NCBI GenBank assembly: GCA_016169945.1
Contig: JADLSH010000110.1
Coordinates: forward strand, 1,468,001 to 1,532,000
Source of the DNA: Trachythela sp. YZ-2020
Taxonomy: Eukaryota; Cnidaria; Anthozoa; Malacalcyonacea; Clavulariidae
Direction of reading: 5' to 3'
DNA: 64,000 nucleotides
The notes beneath the pieces are model-generated. The model saw only the letters and a list, made by a program, of their open reading frames with translations. It was not told the DNA's origin and did not search any database. Positions within the stretch are counted from its first letter, which is position 1. Every line of letters starts with the position of its first letter. Both the position numbers and the translations under genes were made by a program. Of this stretch, positions 46,753-57,506 are shown piece by piece.

Positions 46753-47364
46753 CTTGATAAAAATCTACAGCATGCACCATAGTATCACGCACCCTCATCG
46801 CCAAGACAATGCCCCTTGCAATGCCGGCGATTTAATTCACTATATGCGCTGATAATAATTTGCATTCAGTGGTTAGAAAGATGACTGCTTAAATGTTGAA
46901 AATTAGTGGGACAAAATTTAAGCAATGTTCCAATGCTTAATATATATTCTTTGTAGGCTTGCATGGCGATCAATATAATTGATTTCATGATTTGTATTTT
47001 GCGAAAAACGCGTACCGCAAAGCGTTCAATCGGTAAGCCTGGTTCATCATCAGTAGAAATAATTATATTTGATGAAATTTTCATTAATGTCTTTTTGTCA
47101 ATGAACGTATGTCACGTATTTTTAGTATAAAAGGACATATGAATTGAAATCTCGTTTAATATCATTTGCACTGGTGAAGATCCAGACATTTTCTCGTCCC
47201 CAGTCGCTTGCTCAACAGAGATCAGTGGGCAATAGAGATCAGTTTGAGTCAGTGGTTTCAGTGGACTCGAGGGATAATAATTTACTGATATTAATAAGAA
47301 ATATTGCTTTAATGTGTAATAAATTTTACATGTAGAGGACTTACAGTATATTTAGGGTGTATTA

Positions 47365-47704
47365 CAGTCAAATCCGGTGTTCTGTTGCACGCAACAATGC
47401 AATATTGTCACGCAATATTGCAATTTTGATTTTGGAGATTGCTCTGAGCAATTTGCACCCGATGCGAACAAATTTCAAATTGAAATTAACAACCAGGTTT
47501 GTAAACAAAGCCTAGCAAAAAAGAAGCTAATCAATGCTCAGAGCAATTGGATTGGAGCTAATCCTTCAGGCTTTGTTTACAAACCTGGTTGTGAATTTCA
47601 ATTTGAAATTTGTTCGCGTCGGTTGCAAATTGCTCAGAGCAATCTCCAAAATCAATATTGACAATATTGTAATGTTGCTTGCAACAGAACAGCAGATTTT
47701 ACTG
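47365..47704. mobile_element. TA-flanked foldback MITE (340 bp)
   Basis: Two long inverted arms: CAGTCAAATCCGGTGTTCTG leads the left arm and the right arm ends CAGAACAGCAGATTTTACTG. Inside, GATTGCTCTGAGCAATTTGC, AATTTCAAATTGAAATT and CCAGGTTTGTAAACAAAGCC are all mirrored, so nearly the whole element can form one hairpin with a short loop near 47540. TA flanks both ends. Consistent with a mariner-type MITE. Confidence 0.88.
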
Positions 47705-47944
47705 TAAAGCACTAATAAGTAGATAAGTATAGAGTATTTGCACTCTTAAAAGCATGCCGAATACATAAAGCCTTACAATTTTATCGAAGTATATGATGGC
47801 TGAAATTTAGATATACCCGTAATTTGGGCACATTGAAATTGTTGTAAAATGTATATTCTTACTATTATTTTGTAGTTTACCTGGTGTTGTGTCGTTAAAA
47901 ACATCCCATAGGGTTTCACAGTTTAGAATAAATTTCTGAGTTGA

Positions 47945-48990
47945 TTATGTTACATCTTTTTCCAACTTCTCCTTGTCCTCCCGCACTTTTGAATTTAAAA
48001 CTTGAACAGCCAGTTTAACACGCATTTTACTTAAACTGTCAAGATGCACATGTGATCTTCTTATATCGGTGGAAAATAGGTGTCGCCGCTTATCCTTTAA
48101 ATATACAGAGTAGATATTATGATCCCAGATGACATCTTTCGATTCGAGTGACAAGCACCTTGTATATCTTGGACTATGTTCTTTATACCCACTATTATAT
48201 AGATTATTTCTCATGTTTTTTATAACATGAGGAGGATCAGATAGAAAAATAAGTGGTCTGTTGAGCTCCATCGCAGCAGCTAACAACAACCTGAAAATCA
48301 TGGGCATGAAGCAATCCAACTCCTTCCTAGAAAATACGGTTTAGTTGTTGAGCCGATACTCCTCTGGTTAAAAAATAACCACACGGATAATGAGAAGATG
48401 AGAAAACACTTTTAAAATAGAATTGAAGGACAGGAGTAGCAAGCTTGTCATTTATAGCCGGTGAAACATTCCCAATGGAATAGGATCCATCACATTCCAG
48501 ATCAGCAAAAGTAGCAAAAACCAATTAGCTCCCATGGAGATGGGTCAAACAACCAACTTCTTTAATTTTTACTTGGTCAAAAATCAGTGCTCCCAAAAAT
48601 CCCAACATCCGATAGTTTCTGTTCATTATAGTTTGATCTCATAGCATTAAGGACTGACGATTGCAACCCAAATTTAGATGAACAGAAATTCTTATAATCT
48701 GAAAGTGTCCTTCCACTTGGAAGACGTAAAAACCCAGCATCCCTTAGTTCGAAATACATCGAATGTGATTTGCAGTGCAATCGAAGGCACTATTTCAAAA
48801 GGGGATGCCATCGTATTTGCCTTGATGGCATATTTATGGCCTTTGCTTGGTCTTTGAGCAGCAACGGAAAAATGGAGTCTGACTCACTACCAGTACGATT
48901 ACTCACATGAGACTTGAGTTCGTGTTTCTTGGAGAATACTTTGTTGCAACCTAGCCATTTGCAGAAGCGATGTGATTGGCTCAACAACAA
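47945..48990 (-). pseudogene. P-like transposase, C-terminal half
   Basis: On the minus strand: a C2H2 finger (CKWLGCNKVFSKKHELKSHV), KAINMPSRQIRWHPLLK, then after an in-frame TAG MYFELRDAGFLRLPSGRTLS and DYKNFCSSKFG. After frame breaks come NDKLATPVLQFYFKSVFSSS with YPCGYFLTRGVSAQQL, and PLIFLSDPPHVIKNMRNNLY, SKDVIWDHNIYSVYLKD and KMRVKLAVQVLNSKV. This order (LPS-RTL-DY, S-PPH-IKN-RNN, MRVKLAVQVL) is that of P-element/THAP9-like transposases, whose RNase H-like domain lies here. At least one stop and two frameshifts make it inactive. A piece at 55830-56600 looks like the missing N-terminal half. Confidence 0.85.
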
Positions 48991-49777
48991 AAACCTGTTT
49001 ATTAAGGTTCAAAATATTTAAATATGGCGGATCAAGTGGGAAATTATATTTATAAAGAAGCACTTGCGCTGCAACTCTAAGAACACATTCTCCCGGGATA
49101 GAAGTCTGAAACCACAACAAGAAGAGGCAATTATTAAATTTTTGCAGAGAAGAGATGTGTTTGCAGCGTTACCTACTGGCTGGGGCAAGTCATTGATATT
49201 CCAAATTGTTCCCGCATTGTGTTCATACTTTCACGAGAAAGGTTTGTCCTTCTCACATAAAGCCATCGTTCTCGTAGTGTGTCCATTAAATTCCCTTGTG
49301 GTATCGCATATAAGAGAGCTAGACAACTTAGGAATCAAGACATGCTCGCTTTCAGGCGAAAACATTGACGAAGAAGGGATTCTTGCAGGCCATTATTCTC
49401 TCGTGTTTACATGTCCAGAGGCGATAATCAACAATTGAAAATGGCGCAAGATGCTACGAAGCGCTGTGTATCAAAACAATCTTTTTGGACTGGTTACTGA
49501 CGAAGCTCATGTTGTTCCTAAATGGTAAGTACAGAAGTTATTGTATTGTTTCTAGTATACTAATTGTCCTTGTTTACAAGCCTGTAGCTCATTAAACTCC
49601 TGTTTATCCACAATTTAACAAAAATATATACTGTTTAATTATTGTAATTCTCGTTTACATATAATTCGCTTTTAGGTTTCCATTTATCTGCTCTTGATTG
49701 CAAGCCAAGGAAGGTTTGTGCAGTCTCAGGGCATTAAACCACTTGACTCACTAACCTCTCAAGGCTTGAAGGTACAT

Positions 49778-50102
49778 GGTGTATAAAAAAGTAGACCCTT
49801 TCAAATTCAAATTAGCCATAAGTATATAACCTATTGTATTAATTTGACAGCTCTAATTGCTTCTAATTAATGGTGCGTAAAAACACAAGATCGTATACAC
49901 AAGGGAAATTAATAATAAGGTTACGTTCATGTTTTCTTCGAGTTGTTTTGTTTCATACGATTAGAAGTTATCCTAAATTTCCCATGTGTATAGAACCTTT
50001 TTTTGCACAACCATTAATTCGAAGAAATTAGGGCTGTCAAATTACTACAATAGGTTATGGCTAATTTGAGTCTGAAAGGGTCTACTTTTTTTATACACTC
50101 TA
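49778..50102. mobile_element. Foldback MITE in the helicase intron
   Basis: GTGTATAAAAAAGTAGACCC and AAATTAGCCATAA on the left are matched in inverse by TTATGGCTAATTT and GGGTCTACTTTTTTTATACA on the right. The inner parts (TAATTTGACAGC, TTAGAAGTTATCC and similar) also pair loosely. Target duplication unclear (perhaps TACAT). Non-coding. Confidence 0.78.
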
Positions 50103-50121
50103 TACATCCAACATGTGGTAA

Positions 50122-50472
50122 TGCACCTGTCAACGTTAAGCCCCAGGGGAGGGGGGACTGGCAACCCATGGGAATTTGACAGCACGCATGCTCTCAAGGT
50201 AGGGAATTTGATAACAGTTACCTACCCCAGGGAGGGGGTATTTGACATTACCAGACTGGGATGCTGTGTTTAAAATTAAAGTTACATACTAATAACAGTA
50301 TCACTTTGTAATCGATGCAATGCTAGTGCCTTGTCATGGAGGGTCTTTTTCTCTAATTTGACAGATATTTCCGTCCTGTGGATGGGGAATTTGATACTCA
50401 CCCAATCAAAAATGTCAAATCCCCTGGGTTTGCCCGTCTCCCCTTCCCTGGGTCTTAACATTGACAGGCGCA
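50122..50472. mobile_element. Second inverted-repeat MITE in the helicase intron
   Basis: TGCACCTGTCAACGTTAAGC at the left and the complement of TTAACATTGACAGGCGCA at the right are inverted, then CCCAGGG-AGG blocks mirror each other. TAA is present on both sides (50119-50121 and 50473-50475), which would fit a 3-bp PIF/Harbinger-like duplication, but the ends are not typical for that group. Confidence 0.68.
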
Positions 50473-51402
50473 TAATGCTAGCAAATACAATTATTACCAG
50501 GGATCAAAATAGCATGTCAGAATAAATTACTCTAAAACTGCATTTCCACCCGGTTCAAAAGAGATCAAAAGACCTGAAGTATCAGATCATTTCCCTGGCA
50601 GCAAAGAGGTCATATGTAGTCCAATTGAAAATATCAACTGTACCAAAACTTAATAAATTTTTGTTGCTTTATAGGGGTCAAGGAAACACCAAAAAAGAAC
50701 AGCAGCTTTTCGTGTATGTTTTGGACACCTTGGTGATATCTGATCCCTCTTGCCAATTAACTCTCCTGTGCTAGCTTTAACTGCAACTGCAACAGAAGCA
50801 GTACGGAACAAAACAATTAAAGCGCTTGCTATGAAATCTGATGTTGTTCACATTCGTGTCAATCCTAATCGTCCAAACATTTATCTTTATAAGTTACATG
50901 TTACAATTGATTTATCTTGCTTTAAATGGTTACTGGTTACTTTAACGGAACAGAAACCGAGATACTCCCAAAACCATCATTTATAGCAAGAGACAAAAAA
51001 ATTGTGGCCTGATATTTCGCCATTTCCTTTATTACCTTGGTGATAATGCATATTTACCAAACGCAGATAAAATATCTGATCATTGCTTGCTAGGTATGTA
51101 CCATGGAAACACCTTAGAAAACACAAAAAAGTGTTATGACTGAACTATTGAAGGTAGATGGAGTCTGCAGGGTTGTTATTGCCACAACAGCACTTGGTAT
51201 GGGTCAGTGCTGATGTAAGTCAACAGCAAAAGAAGCGATCTGTAAATTTTTAGGAGAAGGAGTTACTTAAAGAATTTCTGACAGATTACCAAGAAAGATT
51301 GGCTAGTAAGTGTCCATCATATTATTTATCATCAGGTTTTGCAGATTCTGTTAAGAAATGTAAATTTGTTTTTACTATCAATGGCATTTTAGAGCATGTC
51401 CC

Positions 51403-51576
51403 CAGGGCCGGACCTACGGGGGGGTTTGGAGTTTCAGTCGGCAGAAGTGCTATTTTAGTAGGCAGACAAAAATATTTTTGATGACTAACAACAATGTAGT
51501 CGGTACAAGTTCGTTAGTCAGTCGGTTGAAAGGACCTTACACCCCCCCCCTGATAAATTTTCTGAGGACGGCCCTG
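51403..51576. mobile_element. hAT-type MITE (174 bp) inside the helicase last exon
   Basis: Ends CAGGGCCGGACC and GGACGGCCCTG. CATGTCCC is duplicated exactly at 51395-51402 and 51577-51584, the 8-bp signature of hAT. Taking it out rejoins the helicase frame across the HVP codons. A GGGGGGG run near the left end is mirrored by a C run at the right. Confidence 0.95.
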
Positions 51577-51816
51577 CATGTCCCAGTATATACAAGGTCA
51601 CATGCAGTTGAAATTTTATCAATAATAAATGACATATTTGATGACATTGAAATAAGCTCAGCAAATCTAGCTAATTGCACACAACAAACATTTTCTGAAA
51701 ATGAAATGATGGATTATGATCTTGAATATAGTGGAGACTACTATTCAGACAGCTCTTATGATTCGGATGCATCAATGACCTCAGTACTTTCAGGAATTGA
51801 TGAGCTACATGTATGA

Positions 51817-53328
51817 TAATTATGAATAATTAATAATGATCATTTTCTGATGGGGGCCATCCATGTAGTACCAACGCAGCTAGGGAGTCAATAAATTTAG
51901 AGATTTTGCGTACATCTATTGTTACATCATTTCTATTGTTCTTTGCGTACACGGGGGGAAGGAGTGGTCTGGATATGTACTAAATGCATATGTACTAAAT
52001 GGATGACCCCATGGACGATTATATAATTTTTATATATATGATTCAATGTGCATACAGGTCCAATGCTGGACCTTTACGTTTCACGGTTAGAGGTCCGACA
52101 AACCTGGCCCTGAACCTAATCCTAAAAAAATGTTTTTATTATGAATTTCCTAAAAATCAAAGTATGTTTTTCTAAATAAAAATTCAGTGCGAGACTTGAA
52201 ACAAAGACTTGAAGAGGAAATGCAGGAATCAAAACCCATACAAGTAAGATGTATTCGGAAGCCTGGAACACTACCACTGGTCCTCTACACTGTAGTGGTA
52301 ATCGCTAAAATCAATTTATAATTTTTTTTACCCTAAACATGTAGGAGCTATAACCGCCAAACCTAGTATAGTCGGTGTCATACCTGTATCCACTTCCTAA
52401 TAGGAACAGTACTGGTCAACAAAAAGAGTGGAATATTTGTTTGTCAGTGAATTGAGTATATTTCTGTGTCTACTCCAACTTTTGAAGCTCCTTTTTTTGT
52501 AAAATTATCCAATCACAGATAAAACGCAAAACAGATAATTTATCAACCTTGGGCCGAACAAATCAGATCCTTTATGTTATCGACATGCTGTACTACTTGT
52601 GTCAAAAAGCTAGCTATGTATAGCGAACATGTTAGTTAGTAATTAAAAAATTAATCTCAAGCTCACTGCAGAGAAAGAAATTAAATAAATGAATTAAAGG
52701 TGACTTTTAACCAGGATTTTGTCTTGAAACACTGATTTGTTTTAGACACTTTATGTTTGACATGCTAGTATCAAACATTCGTTAGAAGTTTGTTTAAAAC
52801 ATTAATATATTCACTACAGTTTAAAATAATTAAGCTTCTCGGTGTTTGGATATCCTGATGAAATCTTTCTATTCTGTATGACAATTAATCCCTCAAATAC
52901 ATAGGAATAAATGTTATGCCTGTTACGGTACCTGTTGTGATTTTTTTCCATAACTGCCGACCATACAACTGCTTTCTTGAATATGTGAAACGCCCGATCG
53001 GAATTCTATAAACAACAATTCTTGACACAAGTGGAATAAATTCATGTAGAAGATCTTGGTTATCCCCTTGATTATCTATTTTGTGAATAACTAATACTAT
53101 CAAATCATCTATCAGGGGACCAAAGTTGCATTTTGCCTTGGGCCCCCAAATGGCTCTGGGCAGTCATGAATATCTGAGCAGCGAATTGTGTATAAGCCAT
53201 TAATTCAAAACAAGAGTGACATTTTGTGGCTCTCGATTCCTTAACATCAATGACACAGCCACACTTGCTGTCCAAGAAAATGAAACATCCTTTCTCCTTT
53301 TTGTTTCAGTTCCAATCGATCTATTTTT
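51817..53328. other. Spacer, nothing firmly recognised
   Basis: A 72-codon minus-strand frame at 52885-53103 has no recognisable features. Near 53130-53170 CTTGGGCCCCCAAATGGC looks like transposon-derived sequence. No gene supported. Confidence 0.3.
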
Positions 53329-54890
53329 TCATGATTTCTCTACATTTGCTACAGCCATCAAACACTTATAAAATGTTGGGGCTTTAGCTGATATCTCATC
53401 TTCCATTCGTTTAGCTTTGAGCTGGTTCGCAATGTTTTCAGGACTTCTGTCGTTGAATATAGATTCTGTCTTTCTTGAACACAAGTGCTTAAACTCCGCT
53501 TTGATATCTGCTTCAAAACATTGGAATGCTACTGCTTTCATCTCTGCATTAGCCATCATACCTTTTTCTGCATACCCATACTCTCCAATGGCGATATTCT
53601 TCGCAATATTGGCATCATTACCGTGAATAACCCTGAATAACCCTTCTTCACAAACTTTGACGCATACTGGATATTTACCTACAATAGAACAGTGAAATAC
53701 TATAATTGTTATATTAAAGCTCCAATTATAGTCCTTCGTATATTCACGAATTTCGATGCAGCTACAGAAAACCTCGAGTGTTAATATATAGCTACTACAC
53801 AATCATCTGAACGAACACGATTTTAACAACACAGAATTAGAAATAATATGACATAAATCCTTTACCACAATATTAAAGCTACTTCCGCAGGTGTCAGTTT
53901 ACAATAGCGCGGGTTTTTGTTTATATATGTTAAATATCGGCGGGAAAATTTCCGAGTTTATGTTAATATAAAATTTAGATAACTATATAAGCTTTCTTTC
54001 GAAAATTCAGAACATAAACATGCGCTTAATATTTTTCTTTTAAAACTACATACATAAAAAGATCTAATACAAATAATTGTCGACTGGAACACAAAGAAAA
54101 CACGTGATTGTGATAAACACGCCCCACAGCCAGGCAATTAGATTTATAGGACTAATAAATTTTTTAAATAAATCAATTGCAAGACAAAAACATAATTAAA
54201 ACAAAAAAGAAAATGCGCAAGAGCAACAGAAAAATTTTACCTTCACTACTGTTGATTGTTTGGCTGGTAGTGGGTGAATAGCATCGTATTGAAAACATCC
54301 CAAAATTGGTTGTTGATTTTCGTTGGAAGTAATAGCATACATGTCTGTAGCAGTGTCGCTATTTATACTGTCAGACGTCGAATCGCTTGTTTTGGAGAAA
54401 GTTGGAATCCCAACAGAGGACACAGGCAATATTTGGGCAGGCTCACTGAGTGGTGGGAAAACGAGCTTGACTTTGATCTTTATGCTACGAACCTCTGTGC
54501 TACGAACTTGCTTCTTTAAAGGCTTTTCTGCGCTAAGGGGAGAGTCCGTGTGGCAACGCTTGAATCGTGACATCTTTTCCAATTGTTTCTCACTATGCGA
54601 GAAGCAAGTCTGATTGTGCGATATTTTAAATTTTGGTAACTCTCTCATTAGGATTTATTTTGCTTTTTCCAATTTCTCCATTGTCCTGTAGAAGTTGATG
54701 CAGATGATCGAAGAGCACTCGTCCTTTTGCAGTTCGCAAGGCGTTCTGCGATTTGAGCATTCTTAGCCTTTTTGCCCGTAAATATGTTATAATCCCCCAA
54801 TTTTATTTTGCCGTATACTTCAAGGTCACATATTCTACAATAGTGGTTGCTATTATAAACTACATGTTTCTGGGGAGTTTTTTCGGCCAT
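53329..54890 (-). pseudogene. Zinc-finger-like protein gene fragment of a multi-copy type
   Basis: Three minus-strand blocks in order. Block 1 (54648-54890) starts MAEKTPQKHVVYNSNHYCRI with CRICDLEVYGKIKLGD, a half zinc-binding motif like the N-terminal fingers of cnidarian multi-copy proteins. Block 2 (54196-54648) has MSRFKRCHTDSPLS and PPLSEPAQILPVSSVGIPTF, ending at a possible donor AAG/GTAAAA. Block 3 (53329-53697, after TTCTATTGTAG) has YPVCVKVCEEGLFRVIHGND, AVAFQCFEADIKAEFKHLCS and SPENIANQLKAKRMEDEISA, then APTFYKCLMAVANV and a stop. Phase across the blocks does not join cleanly and the expected longer C-terminus is missing. I believe this is a transposon-associated family but cannot name it; a host gene fragment is possible. 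Confidence 0.55.
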
Positions 54891-55829
54891 CTTTCATATT
54901 CATATTCGGACAAAAAAAGACATGACAAGCCAGTGTTGCCAGCCATGGGGTTTTTCCGCCAGATCTGGGGTTTTTGACAATTTTCGGGGGTTCTGGGGTT
55001 TTGGTTCAAAAGTCTGGGGTAATTTTGCCCGAAAACGCACACGACTTTGTTTAAAACCCGTCTAAATATGGATATCCTTACCGTATAAGGTCACGAAAAC
55101 AATCTCTTTAATTTAGAGCTAATTAGGAATATAATTATAGTAAACCTACTAAACCCGCAAGTTCAAAATCCAAGTTAGGCAGGCAGGCTAAGTATTAGTT
55201 CAGCACGTGCTGTACATGCACCGTGGTGCACGTGGACATTTTTTGCACAAGTTTTCGTCGCAAATATCGCAATACATGTGCAATGTGCATGGGTGGCAAA
55301 GTACAAAGGGCACAAAATATATTATCAATTCATCAATCGCCATGTTAATCGATTCGATTTGACCATATTATTTGACAATATATATACATAGCGTTAAATT
55401 ATAGGGCCTGGATCCTATAATTATTAAATATTAATCATTAATATAATATTTACGGTATTTCGTGGACTGCAGTGGCCGAAAGTATCATTTTCAAGCTCTT
55501 CAGTAGCCTACGCGTCCCTACAGCCAGCTTGTTTGTTTGACCTGGGGTATTTTTTATGAAATCTGGCGTATTTTTTCATCTTTTTGGTCGAATCTGTGGT
55601 TTGGTGAAATTTCGGAGTGATCACACTGTAACAAGCCAACAGGAAGTTAAAAATTACGTCACAACATATAAAACCAGTTTTTACAAGTTCCCTACCTATA
55701 ACTGAACATGGAAGTGAGATTCATATCCCGTGCCACCGGAGGTTCTCTTCTCTTTACCCCGACGTGAATAAAGCGGAAGATTAGGAAGATACAAGAACCT
55801 CTGGCAACCAGGGTACTACATACTGTAAT
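54891..55829. other. Spacer, nothing recognised
   Basis: Near 54940-55030 and 55540-55610 the phrases TGGGGTTTTTCCGCC, CTGGGGTTTTGG and CTGGGGTATTTTTTATG occur with inverse spacing and may be ends of a decayed element. No gene supported. Confidence 0.35.
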
Positions 55830-56600
55830 TGCTGAAAAGGTTTTTTAAATTCTGTGTCAGTATTGTATCTACAGCGGTCATGTTTTCCTGGTGTTCGTCA
55901 AGCCTTCTCAGCCTAACTTGTAATCGATGTAGTTTTTCGGCTGTCTCTATATATTATGTTGAATAAGTTGCTCGTTGGTCATATAGTCAAAACGAGTGAA
56001 TTTTGATGGAGGATCCTTACTGTTAACCTTCTGACTCCGAGATTTTATTGTTCGCGTGCAATGATCTGTACGAGAGCATCCTTCACAACGGACAGGTGCA
56101 TGCATGTGAAGGAAGATAGAACAGTGAGAAAACCTGATAAGTTTTTGTTCAAAATTGTAAGGAGTTGGCTCTATAAATGCTGATTGTTGACCATCTATGC
56201 TGTTAAAAATGGATGCATCATTATTCACAGAGATTGAACTGTCTGGTAGGTCATAATAGTTGTTCATGGAAACTCCAGGACCCACAGTACGCTTTTCAAG
56301 TACTTAAATAAAGGCATATAATTATACCGACTAGTTTGTGAATAGTCTTTGGCATTGTTCTAGAAGGCACAATGATTTCCTGGGCTTTCCCCCAACGATA
56401 AAATAGTAACTACCATCCTCTGAAATAATGGCTTCATATTCTAGATGGACAAGACTGCCATGAGTATAGAACAAGTGTATTGTACACAGTTTAATGTCTG
56501 CGACAACTCTCCAATTGGGGAATTTTTTCGAAATTAAAGCGAGATTCTGATCAACCTTCCAGGCAATCACGGTAACTTTGACCACTGATGGATTTCGATT
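55830..56600 (-). pseudogene. P-like transposase, N-terminal half
   Basis: Minus strand. The first block (56331-56585) reads KKFPNWRVVADIKLCTIHLF, SLVHLEYEAIISEDGSYYFI and VGGKPRKSLCL. The second (55947-56285) has RFSHCSIFLHMHAPVRCEGC, CTRTIKSRSQKV and SKFTRFDYMTNEQLIQH. After a frame break a heptad-like stretch (TAEKLHRLQVRLRRLDEHQE) follows. This is the pattern of the N-terminal half of the P-like transposase type whose C-terminal half is at 47945-48990: a strand-rich block, a paired-cysteine block, then a coiled coil. The halves do not overlap and lie on the same strand 7 kb apart. Recognition is from remembered family pattern and is weaker than for the C-terminal half. Confidence 0.6.
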
Positions 56601-56772
56601 GAAGTAAATTATTCAGAACAGAATTGTGAGTTCTAATAATAATTATAATATAACATTTATAGTACGCGCGTGCTGATTGGTCGAGAAGCGTGTTTCTATA
56701 CAGTTTTAGTAGAAATTTCCAGGTGACTATCGATTTTCCTGCATGCTGATTGGTCCAAATTGAGCCTCTAAT

Positions 56773-57506
56773 TAACAATTAGTCGCCGAAGGCGAGGTGA
56801 TTACAAGCCTATAGTCACTGAGCCGAAGGCGAAGTGACTATAGGCTTGTAATCACCGAGCCTGAGGCGACTAATTGTTTTAGTAGAAATTTCAAAGAGAA
56901 AAACAAACACAGAAAGTTATGAGGTCAGTTGAAAAGGCTATAGGACAAAATTCAGCGCTTTTCTCAGAGGCCGGTTATTAAAAACATGCCGGCAAAAGAC
57001 GAGTGTCAAAAACATATCGAAGCGAAACAAAAACAAACAATTTCATGAGAAAAATACTTTGGAAAGGCTCAAATACAAAGTAGAATGGTTTTAAAAATAT
57101 ATCACAGCTAGGTTTTTGCTGAATATAACGATATAAATGAGGATAAAACGAATAATTTTCAAAATAAACACTTGTGGTTGAGCCGTACGGAAAAAGTTTT
57201 ATACATGTTCATTTCAACAGCGAGAAAACGTTGCCTTTCATGGAAGAAAAATAGTGTATTTGTTATCGCTTACCTTTAAAAATGTCAAAATATATCCTCC
57301 TTTAATTTAGCGGCAGTTTTTTTCAATTAAAACGTTGAATCAGGCGCAAAAAAACGATTTTTGTTTCAAATTCAGCAGCCTATGAAGAAGCCATTTTGAA
57401 AAAAAAGTGATAGTCACTGACCAGTGACTATCACTTTTTAGAGGCTCAATTTGGACCAATCAGCATGCAGGAAAATCGATAGTCACCTGGAAATTTCTAC
57501 TAAAAA
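56773..57506 (-). mobile_element. Foldback-family unit U, copy 2 (inverted)
   Basis: Reverse complement of the unit at 57507-58166: it starts AACAATTAGTCGCCGAAGGC, passes AACACAGAAAGTTATGAGGT and AAGCCATTTTGAAA, and ends TGGACCAATCAGCATGCAGG with AAATTTCTACT. Confidence 0.9.

Larger units (their letters stand above)
44622..47280 (+). repeat. Third, partial copy of the large repeat unit
   Basis: Homologous to about 27221-28660 of unit A. It is interrupted by two retroposon fragments (44689-45732 and 46203-46752), and it lacks the Tigger-like MITE: TA at 46167-46168 is the empty site. At the first retroposon, about 25 bases present in unit A (CAGTGAATTCCTAAAATTGT and flank) are missing, so that insertion removed target DNA. 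Confidence 0.9.
49024..51816 (+). pseudogene. RecQ-like DNA helicase pseudogene
   Basis: A superfamily 2, RecQ-type helicase, N to C terminus. Probable start ATGGCGGATCAAG at 49024; a +1 shift follows near 49065. Then LKPQQEEAIIKFLQRRDVFA, ALPTGWGKSLIFQ (Walker A), VVCPLNSLVVSH, VFTCPEAI, an in-frame TGA at 49436 and VTDEAHVVPKW (DEAH box). A donor AAATG/GTAAGT lies at 49524/49525 and an acceptor at 50674. The second exon has SPVLALTATATEAVR, RPNIYLYKL, TPKTIIYSKRQKNCG and CRVVIATTALGMG. The motif VI region is missing. The tail has LTDYQERLASKCPSYYLSSG and an acidic end to a stop at 51816. Frameshifts, stops and a hAT-type insertion in the last exon leave no active helicase. Confidence 0.9.

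Noticed and set aside
49778..50475. Coding exons in the helicase intron
   Set aside because: The stretch is explained by two inverted-repeat elements back to back, and the open frames in it lie inside the inverted arms.
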